From NCBI GenBank assembly GCA_031283025.1, contig JAITCP010000064.1, positions 1 through 9,786 on the forward strand: DNA of 9,786 nucleotides, written 5' to 3'. Of this stretch, positions 1 through 7,300 are shown piece by piece. Position 1 is the first letter of the stretch. Each line of letters starts with the position of its first letter. The position numbers and the translations under genes are program-made. The stretch is from Spirochaetaceae bacterium (lineage in GTDB: Bacteria > Spirochaetota > Spirochaetia > Treponematales > Breznakiellaceae). The notes beneath the pieces are model-generated. The model saw only the letters and a list, made by a program, of their open reading frames with translations, ran no database searches and was not told where the DNA came from.

Positions 1-11
1 GGTATTGAGCT

Positions 12-431
12 ATGAAGTATCTTTTAGACACCAATGTTATTTCGGAGATGCAAAAAACAAACTGTAACCCGGGGCTTATATCCTTTATGGGGGCAATTCA
101 CCCACAGGATGTTTTTCTAAGCGTCCTTTCCATTGGAGAGATATGTTACGGCGTGGAAAAACTCCCTCCCGGCAAAAAAAAGCATGAGCTATCCCTGTGG
201 CTCTACAATGAACTGCCCCGATGGTTTAATGGCCGCATCATTCCGTTTGAAACAGAAGTCATGATTGAATGGGGAAGGCTTCGCGCAGATTCACCAAGGA
301 CGATTCCTATTGCTGACTCACTAATCGCATCGGCGGCAATAACGCACCACATGGCGCTTGTTACCGGAAATATAAAAGATTTTAAAGATATTCCCGGAAT
401 AAACCTGATCAATCCTTGGGAACTTGAATGA
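12..431 (+). CDS. vapC: PIN-domain ribonuclease toxin, VapC/FitB type
   Basis: A 139-residue protein with the layout of a type II toxin PIN-domain RNase, which cleaves RNA in the cytoplasm using Mg2+ held by acidic residues. Visible motifs are N-terminal LLDTNVISE (Asp6), SIGEICYGV (Glu43), IADSLIASAA (Asp102) and TGNIKDF (Asn120, Asp123). The last matches the usual TRNxxDF end of this subfamily except that Gly replaces Arg. Length is normal for VapC, and nothing looks truncated. The window begins 11 nt before the start, so the antitoxin gene cannot be seen. The frame reading into the window (Gly-Ile-Glu-Leu-stop) would end in an ATGA overlap with this start, which is typical of a vapB-vapC pair. 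Toxin and antitoxin would then be co-transcribed and autoregulated by a promoter to the left. Family assignment is firm; RNA target and activity cannot be told. Confidence 0.9.
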   Translation: MKYLLDTNVISEMQKTNCNPGLISFMGAIHPQDVFLSVLSIGEICYGVEKLPPGKKKHELSLWLYNELPRWFNGRIIPFETEVMIEWGRLRADSPRTIPIADSLIASAAITHHMALVTGNIKDFKDIPGINLINPWELE

Positions 432-452
432 ATTGTACCTGTCGCTTACAAT
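424..452 (+). promoter_or_regulatory. Candidate sigma-70 promoter for ctpA
   Basis: TTGAAT (424-429) and TACAAT (447-452) are separated by exactly 17 bases, giving 4/6 and 5/6 matches to the -35 and -10 consensus. The -35 lies across the vapC stop codon. Transcription would start about 6-8 bases downstream, at or next to the A of the ctpA ATG at 459. No Shine-Dalgarno sequence is visible upstream of that ATG, so a leaderless or nearly leaderless mRNA is the consistent reading. This is a pattern match only. Confidence 0.4.
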
Positions 453-458
453 CTATAT

Positions 459-1943
459 ATGATTCAACTATCTGAAAAAAAACGCCGGACACTTTTTTGG
501 GTGCTTTCCGGCCTTATTTTGGGGGCGGTATTTGTCGGCGTTTCAGTTCCCAAAGCGGAAGCGCAGAACAATTCCGGCTCTGCGGGGGAGCGGGCCTATA
601 CGGCTATTATCCAGAATGTCTTTGATTTTATCCGGCGGAACTATGTAGACGAGGTTGACTCACAGACTCTTTTTGAAGGGGCCATGAAGGGGATGTTTGA
701 TTCACTGAATGATCCCCACTCATCCTTTTTACCCTCCCGGGAAATGGAAGATTTGAACGATACCACCTCCGGACGTTTTGGCGGGGTTGGCCTTTTTATC
801 AGCAAACCTCTGGATACCAAGCCGGACGGAACGCCTCCCTTTGTGGAAGTAACATCCCCCATAGAAGACACCCCCGGCTGGCGGGCGGGGATCAATCCCG
901 GGGACTTGATCGTTGAAATAAACGGGGAGCCGACGGATGTCATTTCCATGGATACGGTACTTTCCCGTCTGCGAGGGGTGCCTGGCACCGATGTAACGCT
1001 CCTTATCCGCCGGGGGGCGGGGCTTGAGTTCCCCGTTGTGCTTACCAGAGCGGTAATTGAAGTGCCGGTGATAAAGTACGATATGATTGGCGATACCGGC
1101 TATGTTAGAATTATTTCCTTTACCCCCATGACGGTAACACGTACCAGAGAAGCGCTGGACAGCTTTAAGGCGAAAAACTACAAATCCCTGGTAGTGGACC
1201 TGAGAAACAACCCCGGCGGGCTTCTTGAAGCCGCAGTAGGGGTCTGCGAGCTGTTTCTGGACGGTGGGATGATTGTTTCTACAAAGTCCCGGATACCCGG
1301 AGAAAACCATGAATATAAAGCAGGCCGCCGCATAGTAGTGCCCAAGGAAATGCCGGTGATTGTTTTGATCAACCGGGGTTCTGCTTCCGCTTCAGAGATT
1401 GTGGCGGGCGCCCTCAAAGATCGAGGCCGGGCCTATCTGGTGGGTGAAAAAACCTATGGCAAGGGTTCGGTACAAAAAGTATACCCCGTGGGGAACCATG
1501 AGGGGTTCCGGCTTACTACGGCCCGGTACTATACTCCAAGCGATGTTAATATCGACAAAATAGGAATACCCCCGGACAAGGAAATACAGCTTTACCCGGA
1601 TTTTTCCGCCGCCGATGCGGAAAAGTTCAAGTCTCTTATTTCATCCAATAAAATCCCTGCATTTGTCAAGGAGAACCCCAAAGCTTCCGCCGCTCAAATA
1701 AACGCTTTTGCCAGGGAGCTTAACAGCCAGTTCGGCCTGGACATTAACCTGCTGCGCCGGCTTATCAGGAATGAGCAGACCCGTACGGTAATAGCCCCGG
1801 TGTATGATCTGGAATATGATACACAGCTTGAAGAAGCGGTAAAAATACTCCGCAGCGGGAATTACAACCAGTTGATGAAAAGCAGCAAAACCCTAAAGGC
1901 ATTGCAGGAAGAGGCGGAAGAGGCGCTGCCTCTGGCCTCGTAA
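459..1943 (+). CDS. ctpA: S41-family C-terminal processing peptidase (CtpA)
   Basis: A 494-residue periplasmic serine protease of the tail-specific/CtpA group, which cleaves proteins near their C termini and takes part in envelope protein maturation and turnover. Order of parts: basic N terminus and hydrophobic signal/anchor segment (about residues 11-33, ending near AEAQ); a helical region (45-100, with NYVDEVD and LNDPHSSFL); a PDZ domain (about 105-200, with GVGLFIS and AGINPGDLIVEING); then the protease core, with VVDLRNNPGG (245-254), RGSASASEI (306-314) and GEKTYGKGSVQ (329-339). By spacing to known family members, the catalytic Ser is Ser310, Lys is Lys335 and the supporting Gln is Gln339, all present. 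The next in-frame Met is beyond residue 70, so only the ATG at 459 keeps the signal segment. It starts 27 nt after vapC and ends 2 nt before rsmE. Its physiological substrate is unknown. Confidence 0.95.
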   Translation: MIQLSEKKRRTLFWVLSGLILGAVFVGVSVPKAEAQNNSGSAGERAYTAIIQNVFDFIRRNYVDEVDSQTLFEGAMKGMFDSLNDPHSSFLPSREMEDLNDTTSGRFGGVGLFISKPLDTKPDGTPPFVEVTSPIEDTPGWRAGINPGDLIVEINGEPTDVISMDTVLSRLRGVPGTDVTLLIRRGAGLEFPVVLTRAVIEVPVIKYDMIGDTGYVRIISFTPMTVTRTREALDSFKAKNYKSLVVDLRNNPGGLLEAAVGVCELFLDGGMIVSTKSRIPGENHEYKAGRRIVVPKEMPVIVLINRGSASASEIVAGALKDRGRAYLVGEKTYGKGSVQKVYPVGNHEGFRLTTARYYTPSDVNIDKIGIPPDKEIQLYPDFSAADAEKFKSLISSNKIPAFVKENPKASAAQINAFARELNSQFGLDINLLRRLIRNEQTRTVIAPVYDLEYDTQLEEAVKILRSGNYNQLMKSSKTLKALQEEAEEALPLAS

Positions 1944-1945
1944 GG

Positions 1946-2860
1946 GTGAGACAATTCCTCCTTGCAGCCAGGCCGGATAAGGACGGTCTTGTCCGGCTTG
2001 AAGGTAAAGATTACCACTATTTGGCGAATGTCCGGCGGCTAAAACCCGGCAATACATTTGCCGCCTTGCTGCCCGTTGCGGATAAGGGAGATTTTGGAAA
2101 TTCAGAGGATTTTGCAAAACCAGGGGAATTTGCAGATTCCGGGCGGTTTGTTACTGTTACTGTACTAAGCATAGATGGTTGTACCCTGACAGGTTCGGCA
2201 GTACAAAGCCCAGCATCATCATGCCCGGTAATACCGGATACTACAGGGGAAATTTCGCCTATTATCCTGTTTCAGGGCTTGCCCAGGGAAGCCAAAATGG
2301 ACTTAATTGTCCGGCAGGCGGCGGAAACAGGAATCAGCGAGGTAGTTCCTTTTACCGCAGAGCGTTCTATTCCCAGGGAGCATTTCCGAATGGAGCGATG
2401 GCAGCGCATTATAAAGGAGGCTCGCCAACAAAGCGGCTCTCCCATAGACACCCGGATACGCTCGCCCCTTACAGCGGATGAGCTTTTTGCCTATTGGAAA
2501 GAGCTTTCCATGAATTCAAATTCCCCAAATTCAAATTCCTCAAAAGCAAGTCCCCCCTTGGGCATTGTTTTTTGTCCAAGTCCGGCTGAAAAACCAGATA
2601 CAAATGACCTTGAAAAAATCGGCCTTGAAAAAACCGGGTTTCACCATTACCTTAGTAAAGAACACTTATTAACAGTTTTAGTGGTGGGGCCTGAGGGGGG
2701 ATTATCTCCCGCCGAAGTGGGCCGCTTTATGGATGCGGGGTTTATGCCCCTGAGCATGGGGAATGCGGTTTTACGGACAGAAACTGCGGCATTGTATGGG
2801 GTGGCTGCGGTTAAAGTTATACTTATGGAGAAGGCATGGTGGATGCTGAAACAACAGTAG
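1946..2860 (+). CDS. rsmE: 16S rRNA m3U1498 methyltransferase RsmE
   Basis: A SPOUT-fold enzyme that transfers a methyl group from S-adenosylmethionine to N3 of U1498 of 16S rRNA in the assembled 30S subunit. The N-terminal PUA-like part begins MRQFLLAARP with YHYLANVRRLKPG. The catalytic part shows QGLPREAKMDLIVRQAAETG (109-130), RSIPREH (140-146), the SAM-knot motif VVGPEGGLS (246-254) and NAVLRTETA (273-281). At 304 residues it is about 55-60 longer than usual. The excess is explained by hydrophilic inserts at about 46-67, 82-104 and 187-237, three of which are short tandem repeats (listed separately). The start is a GTG, 2 nt after the ctpA TAA; the family-typical N terminus supports it, and translation may depend on coupling to ctpA. 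The end overlaps the next gene by 25 nt. All key C-terminal motifs are intact, so it is probably active. Confidence 0.95.
   Translation: MRQFLLAARPDKDGLVRLEGKDYHYLANVRRLKPGNTFAALLPVADKGDFGNSEDFAKPGEFADSGRFVTVTVLSIDGCTLTGSAVQSPASSCPVIPDTTGEISPIILFQGLPREAKMDLIVRQAAETGISEVVPFTAERSIPREHFRMERWQRIIKEARQQSGSPIDTRIRSPLTADELFAYWKELSMNSNSPNSNSSKASPPLGIVFCPSPAEKPDTNDLEKIGLEKTGFHHYLSKEHLLTVLVVGPEGGLSPAEVGRFMDAGFMPLSMGNAVLRTETAALYGVAAVKVILMEKAWWMLKQQ
2090..2143 (+). repeat. Three 18-bp in-frame tandem repeats in rsmE
   Basis: Three successive degenerate 18-bp units (2090-2107, 2108-2125, 2126-2143) encode DFGNSE, DFAKPG and EFADSG (residues 49-66). They lie in the loop between the N-terminal strands of RsmE, where most family members have no insert. 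Confidence 0.75.
2513..2542 (+). repeat. 15-bp in-frame tandem duplication in rsmE
   Basis: Two adjacent 15-bp units (2513-2527 and 2528-2542), identical at 14 of 15 positions, encode NSNSP and NSNSS (residues 190-199). They form part of a hydrophilic insert between the first catalytic motifs and the SAM-knot motif. Confidence 0.85.
2609..2638 (+). repeat. 15-bp in-frame tandem duplication in rsmE (LEKxG)
   Basis: Two adjacent 15-bp units (2609-2623 and 2624-2638), identical at 13 of 15 positions, encode LEKIG and LEKTG (residues 222-231). This is a third separate micro-duplication inside the same gene. Confidence 0.75.
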
Positions 2861-3591
2861 AACGGATAAGGCTCTTAAAAGTTCCTCTTGACATTGTTAA
2901 CCCTGAAGAATTAGAGGAAACAGTTTACGATCTTTTAAAATCCGGCAAAGGTCAGGATGTGATCCTCCTTTCCCTTAGGGATTTTCTGAAGGCCCGGCGT
3001 CATTATGAGTACCGCCCCTTTGTACAGCGAGCCGCCATGGTTATCCCCATTTCCAAAACGCTGGTAACAGGCGCCCGGTTCCTTAAAAGGAAAAAAGTAT
3101 ACCGCTATATGCCCTTTGACTTTGTGATAAGCCTGCTTTCCATACTGGAAAAGCGTGAATTGTCCGTATATCTTTTGGGGGGAAGGATGAGGAGCCTTAA
3201 GCGGGCGGAAAAAAACCTGCGCCAGACCTTTCCCCGGCTGCGAATTGTAGGCCGTTATGTGGGAAACTTTAAGCATCAGGAAGAATCGACTATACTCGAA
3301 GCTATCAGAAAGGCCGCCCCTTCCCTGCTCCTTGTGGGAAAAGGTGTCAAAGGCGGTGAGGCTTGGATATCACGCCACGATTTCCAGCTTAACATGGGCC
3401 TGCGCTTATGGTGCAGCGATCTTTTTGATGTTTTTGCGGAGCGCAGGCGCCGGCCTTCCCGCAAGGTTTTTGAACGGGGCTTTGAGTGGATGGTTTTCTG
3501 TATTCAAAAACCCTGGCGCATTTTGCGGATTTTTCCCTTTTTTTACTACAAATTCCTGCTGTTAATGTACAAAATATTCAATTGGAATTAG
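2836..3591 (+). CDS. Divergent WecG/TagA/CpsF-family glycosyltransferase-like protein
   Basis: A 251-residue protein recognisable as a GT26 (WecG/TagA/CpsF) relative, a family that adds N-acetylmannosamine-type sugars to lipid-linked intermediates at the inner membrane face. Shared landmarks are VYLLGG (111-116), FPRLRIVGRYVGNF (132-145), LLLVGKGVKGGEAWI (164-178), LFDVFAERRRRPSR (196-209) and GFEWM..IQKPWRI (215-229), followed by a basic, aromatic C-terminal tail of the kind that docks TagA on the membrane. Two active-site blocks are altered. The usual PDG (catalytic Asp) position reads PIS (71-73), and the usual GxPKQE block reads GKGVKGGE. It may be a spirochaete subgroup with changed chemistry or a non-catalytic relative. 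The start ATG lies inside rsmE with GGAG 5 nt upstream (2827-2830), indicating translational coupling. A GTG at 2839 is the only nearby alternative. Confidence 0.8.
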   Translation: MVDAETTVERIRLLKVPLDIVNPEELEETVYDLLKSGKGQDVILLSLRDFLKARRHYEYRPFVQRAAMVIPISKTLVTGARFLKRKKVYRYMPFDFVISLLSILEKRELSVYLLGGRMRSLKRAEKNLRQTFPRLRIVGRYVGNFKHQEESTILEAIRKAAPSLLLVGKGVKGGEAWISRHDFQLNMGLRLWCSDLFDVFAERRRRPSRKVFERGFEWMVFCIQKPWRILRIFPFFYYKFLLLMYKIFNWN

Positions 3592-3594
3592 CTG

Positions 3595-4341
3595 TTACTC
3601 CACCGTTGCTTCATTGGCGGCCTTTCCTTCCCGTGTATAAACCCTGCGGGGATTATTGGGGTCAAGCCGGCGCTCACCACGGTGGAAAAATGTATACTGG
3701 TATGTTCCCGCAGGCAGGGGCAGGGAAAGGGAATAGCAGCCGCGGCTTATTTCCCGCAATTCGTACATAAAGGGGTCCCAGTTATTAAAGGAGCCCGCCA
3801 CGGTAACAGTTTCCCCCGGCGGAGCGTAGTAGGTAAAAGTAAGGGTTCCCGCAGGCCCCCGGTTAGGCGAATCGGGGCGCTTAATGTAGGGAAGGGCAAT
3901 CACCGATTTAGCTATGCCGGAAGCAGGATCGATACGGTAATCCGGGTTCAGGGGGTCTTTAACCCATAGACCGTCAATAATAAGCCGGTATTCAAGAACA
4001 TCCTTAAGGTTTTCCGGAATGGTATAGATATAAAAGAGCATCCCCGAATCCCGGTGCAAATCCGGGGGAGCCTTGTCTTTGTTCCATGCTCCGGCGTTTT
4101 CGTTGGGAACCATGAGCCGCTGGAACCAGTACACTTTGCCGAATCCTTCATGGGCAAAGGCAATCCCCACCCGGCGGTAAGAAGAAGGGGCGGTAAAGAT
4201 TACCGCATCTTCTATAATCTGCGGCTTTTCCGGCCCTTTGAGCCGGAGCAAGTGATCAATAAATTGGAAAGAATCTGTATTTGCCGCCCCTATACTGCCG
4301 ATAATAACTATAAGGAGCAAAAAAACCGCTTGCTTTTTCAT
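3595..4341 (-). CDS. Exported tandem CBM48/AMPK-type carbohydrate-binding-module protein
   Basis: A 248-residue protein with a signal peptide (KK followed by a hydrophobic run, likely cut after Ala20 in SIGAA-N) and no lipobox Cys, so probably periplasmic. It has two early-set beta-sandwich modules like the glycogen-binding domains of AMPK and branching enzymes. The first spans about 43-133 (AVIFTAP..., YRLIIDGLWVKDPLNP). The second, about 165-231, is the more canonical (VTVAGSFNNWDP, PLPAGTYQYTFFHRGE, RLDPNNP). No amylase-like catalytic domain follows, so it is a binding or scaffold protein; whether it binds glycan or protein cannot be told. On its own strand AAAGG lies 4 nt before the ATG. 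The gene is divergent from the large TPR gene across a 41-nt gap and converges on the GT26-like gene with 3 nt between stop codons. Confidence 0.8.
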   Translation of the reverse strand: MKKQAVFLLLIVIIGSIGAANTDSFQFIDHLLRLKGPEKPQIIEDAVIFTAPSSYRRVGIAFAHEGFGKVYWFQRLMVPNENAGAWNKDKAPPDLHRDSGMLFYIYTIPENLKDVLEYRLIIDGLWVKDPLNPDYRIDPASGIAKSVIALPYIKRPDSPNRGPAGTLTFTYYAPPGETVTVAGSFNNWDPFMYELREISRGCYSLSLPLPAGTYQYTFFHRGERRLDPNNPRRVYTREGKAANEATVE

Positions 4342-4382
4342 TTACCTTTACTAATATCGGTTAATGCCCCAATATCTTAATT

Positions 4383-7300
4383 ATGCCGCAGCTCAAACAG
4401 TTGGAAGCATTTCAAGCCTCTTTTAAGCGCATAGGTGATAAAGCGGAAACCCTAAGCAAAAAAGAAGACAGCTATGAGGATATTGAACTTCCGGACACAG
4501 AGCCCCCTGCTCCCTTTCCTGAAGGTCTGGGAGATTCAGAAACTCAACCGGAAACGGATTCGGGAATTCTGGACCTTGACGAATTGGGGCTGGATTTACC
4601 CCCTGAAAGTTTTGCCGGTATTGAAACTCCGCCGTCCCAGGAGCAGCCCTCAGAAAATGAGCCTTTAGACGCCGCCGATTTTGATTTTGGCGATTTACTT
4701 GACGATATTTCCGGCGGCTTGGAACTTCCGCCTATTCCGGAAGAACCGGAAACTCCGCCTGTTATGGAAGAACCGGAACTTCCGCCGGTTATCCCGGAAC
4801 CGGAGTCTCCGCCTGTCATGGAAGAGCCGGAGCCTCCGCCTGTTCCGGAAACTCCGGATTCTTTGGCGGATTTATTTCCAGGAGAAACAGAAACAGCAAA
4901 CCTGCCGGAAAGCACGTTTGATGACGCAGATTTTTCTGATTCGGCCTTTCAAGACATTGATCTATCCCAGGCCATGGACATTGGCGGTGAAACCTGGGAT
5001 ATTCCCGCACAGAAAACGGACGAGGCCGTTGAAACGAAAACCGCTGATATTGCGGGAATTACGGATACCGCAGACGACGGCTCAAATATTACGGGATTTG
5101 ACGAGGGAATTGATCTGTCGAACAGTTTTGATCTGGGCGGCGAAGTACAGGGCGGCGGTTTCAGTGTTCCCATGGAGACTGTTTCCGGTGGGGACATTGC
5201 CGGTGAAGACTTTTCCGGCGGAGATTTCTCCGATGGGGATTTTGCCGCTGGAGACATTGCCGGTGAAGACTTTTCCGGCGGAGATTTCTCCGGTGGGGAT
5301 TTTGCCGCTGGAGACATTGCCGGCGAGGACTTCTCCGGTGGTGAGGGCTTCCCCGGCGGAGAGATTGCCGGCGGGGATTTTACGGACGGCCTGGATATTT
5401 CCGACGACAGTTTTGGCGAAGCTTCCACAGAGGGCGCCGATTTTAATATTGCCGATCTAAGTACGCCGGATTTTGATGCTGCCGGTTTGGGGGATATAGG
5501 TTCGGATCTTGGGGCCGGAATACCGGAGGATGATACGGATGGCATGGCGGTATTTGAAGGCGATGAATCAGCCCCAGAACCGCTTCCGGAGCCTGTTCCG
5601 GATACGCCGCATTCTACGGAAACTTTTGGCGATTTTGCCCTAGCCGGATTTGACGATGCGCTTGCCGGGCAGGGAAAGGCCAAAGCGCCGGGGCCAGCCC
5701 GGTCTACCTATGCCGCATCAGATGATGTAGAAGAAATCAACCTAAACAATGATGACTACAAGCGGCTTTTGAATACCCTTTCGGGCTATCCCCTTAACCT
5801 GCGCATAGCCTGTGAAGAATTGATCGCCGAGCACGCGGTTGCCCCGGAACAAATGTCGGCGCTGGTCAGGCTGCTGATTCGGGGCGCTCCTGCAAAGGAG
5901 ACTGCCGCCCTTGCCGGTAAAATACTGGGACGGACAATAACCATACCCAAAGGTTATGCAAAACAAACCGGAGAAGATATGGAAGCGGAGCAATCCAGTT
6001 TCGCTTATATCTTTATTCACCGTTTCCTTCCTATAATAAAAATTTTCAGCGCCATTACCCTTGTTGCTCTCTCTCTTGCCTATTTAGTATGGCGGTTTAT
6101 CGTTACACCAATACAGGCGGAAAACCTCTATAAAGAGGGATATGCCATGATTGATTCCGGGCAATATACCCGTGCAAACGATCTGTTCATCATGGGTTTT
6201 GAAAAGCACCGGGTAAAAAACTGGTTCTACCGTTATGCGGAAGGCTTTAGAGATGAACGGCAGTATATCTTCGCAGAGCGGAAATACGATGAACTCCTGC
6301 GGGTATATCCCCGTGATAAAAAGGGCGCGCTGGATTATGCCGCCATGGAAACCAACTGGCTAAAAAATTATGAAAAAGCGGACAGGATTATTCGCACCAA
6401 TATACTGGACTATGCGGTAAATGACCAGGAAGGCCTTTATGCCCTGGCAGAAAATAATCTGGCATGGGGGGCGGTTGATCCATCCCGCTATGATGACGCC
6501 AGAGCTGCTTATGCCCGGTTAATAGAAATATACGGCAGGAAGGACCCCTATCTGGAGGGAATGCTTAAATACTTTATCCGAACCGACAAGCTGAGTGAAG
6601 TGCTCCCCATCCATGCCTACTTTATGCGTGATCCAAAAAAACGAAAAATTACCGTACCCACTCTGGCCGAACTGGGCGCCTATCTTCTGGATAAACGCTT
6701 TGAAGTCTCTGAAGGCGTTCCCGATGAATATGCGGATCGAATAGAAGGAATCAGGGATGTACTGCTGCGGGGCATTAAGGAAGACGGCAAATACCCGGAA
6801 TCGTACTACCATTTGGCCAGGTATTATCGTCATTACGGTTCCGTTTCTGAAGAAAGACAGTCCCTGAAAGATGCAATAAGGGCGTTTAGCAATGCGCCGG
6901 AGGAAAGCTCCCGGCGTGCTGGTTTCAGGATAGACGCTCACCGCCGCCTTGCGGAAGTAATGATCAATTCCAGCGAATTTTTCCCCGCGGAAGAAGAGCT
7001 GCTCCAGGCAAAGCGGCTTTATGAAGACGCTCTTGCCCGGCAGGTTCTTAAAACAGATGCAATGTTCGGGCGTATCTATGCCAATTTGGGCGATCTGGAA
7101 TTTTTTGTCAAAGACGGTGATATGGAAGCGGCTTTGCAGCTTTATTTACAGGGAGAGCTAAATCTTTGGGCGCCGCCGGAAATTCAGTACCGCATGGGGG
7201 CGGCTCATTATCAGCTTGGACAATGGGAAGACGCTCTTCTCCGCTTCTTCCCCCTTGTTTCCGTCATGCCCGGCAACAGGCGGCTGCTCTATGCGCTAGG

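Noticed and set aside
729..1310. Minus-strand open frame of 193 codons inside ctpA
   Set aside because: It is a shadow of the strongly supported CtpA frame; no domain or plausible start region is seen.
3551..3597. Terminator hairpin between the convergent GT26-like and CBM48 genes
   Set aside because: Only a 4-bp ATTC/GAAT arm pair was found, with a loop of five bases; too weak to call.
4330..4382. Promoter for the large TPR gene in the divergent gap (TTGCTT-16-TAATAT)
   Set aside because: It matches only 3/6 and 4/6 to consensus with 16-bp spacing, which is not better than chance in such an A/T-rich gap.
4740..5342. Repeat arrays considered as CRISPR or intergenic satellite
   Set aside because: Units are contiguous, have no unique spacers, are multiples of three and lie in an open coding frame.
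4681..5460. Second plus-strand open frame (259 codons) inside the large TPR gene
   Set aside because: It arises because the repeats lack stops in a shifted frame; its Arg/Leu/Pro-rich product resembles no folded protein, while the main frame continues into a clear membrane helix and TPRs.
4949..5683. Long minus-strand open frame (244 codons), Ser/Pro-rich, opposite the repeat region
   Set aside because: It is the mirror image of the 60-bp and acidic repeats of the plus-strand TPR gene; it has no recognisable domain, and its composition follows from the complementary codons.
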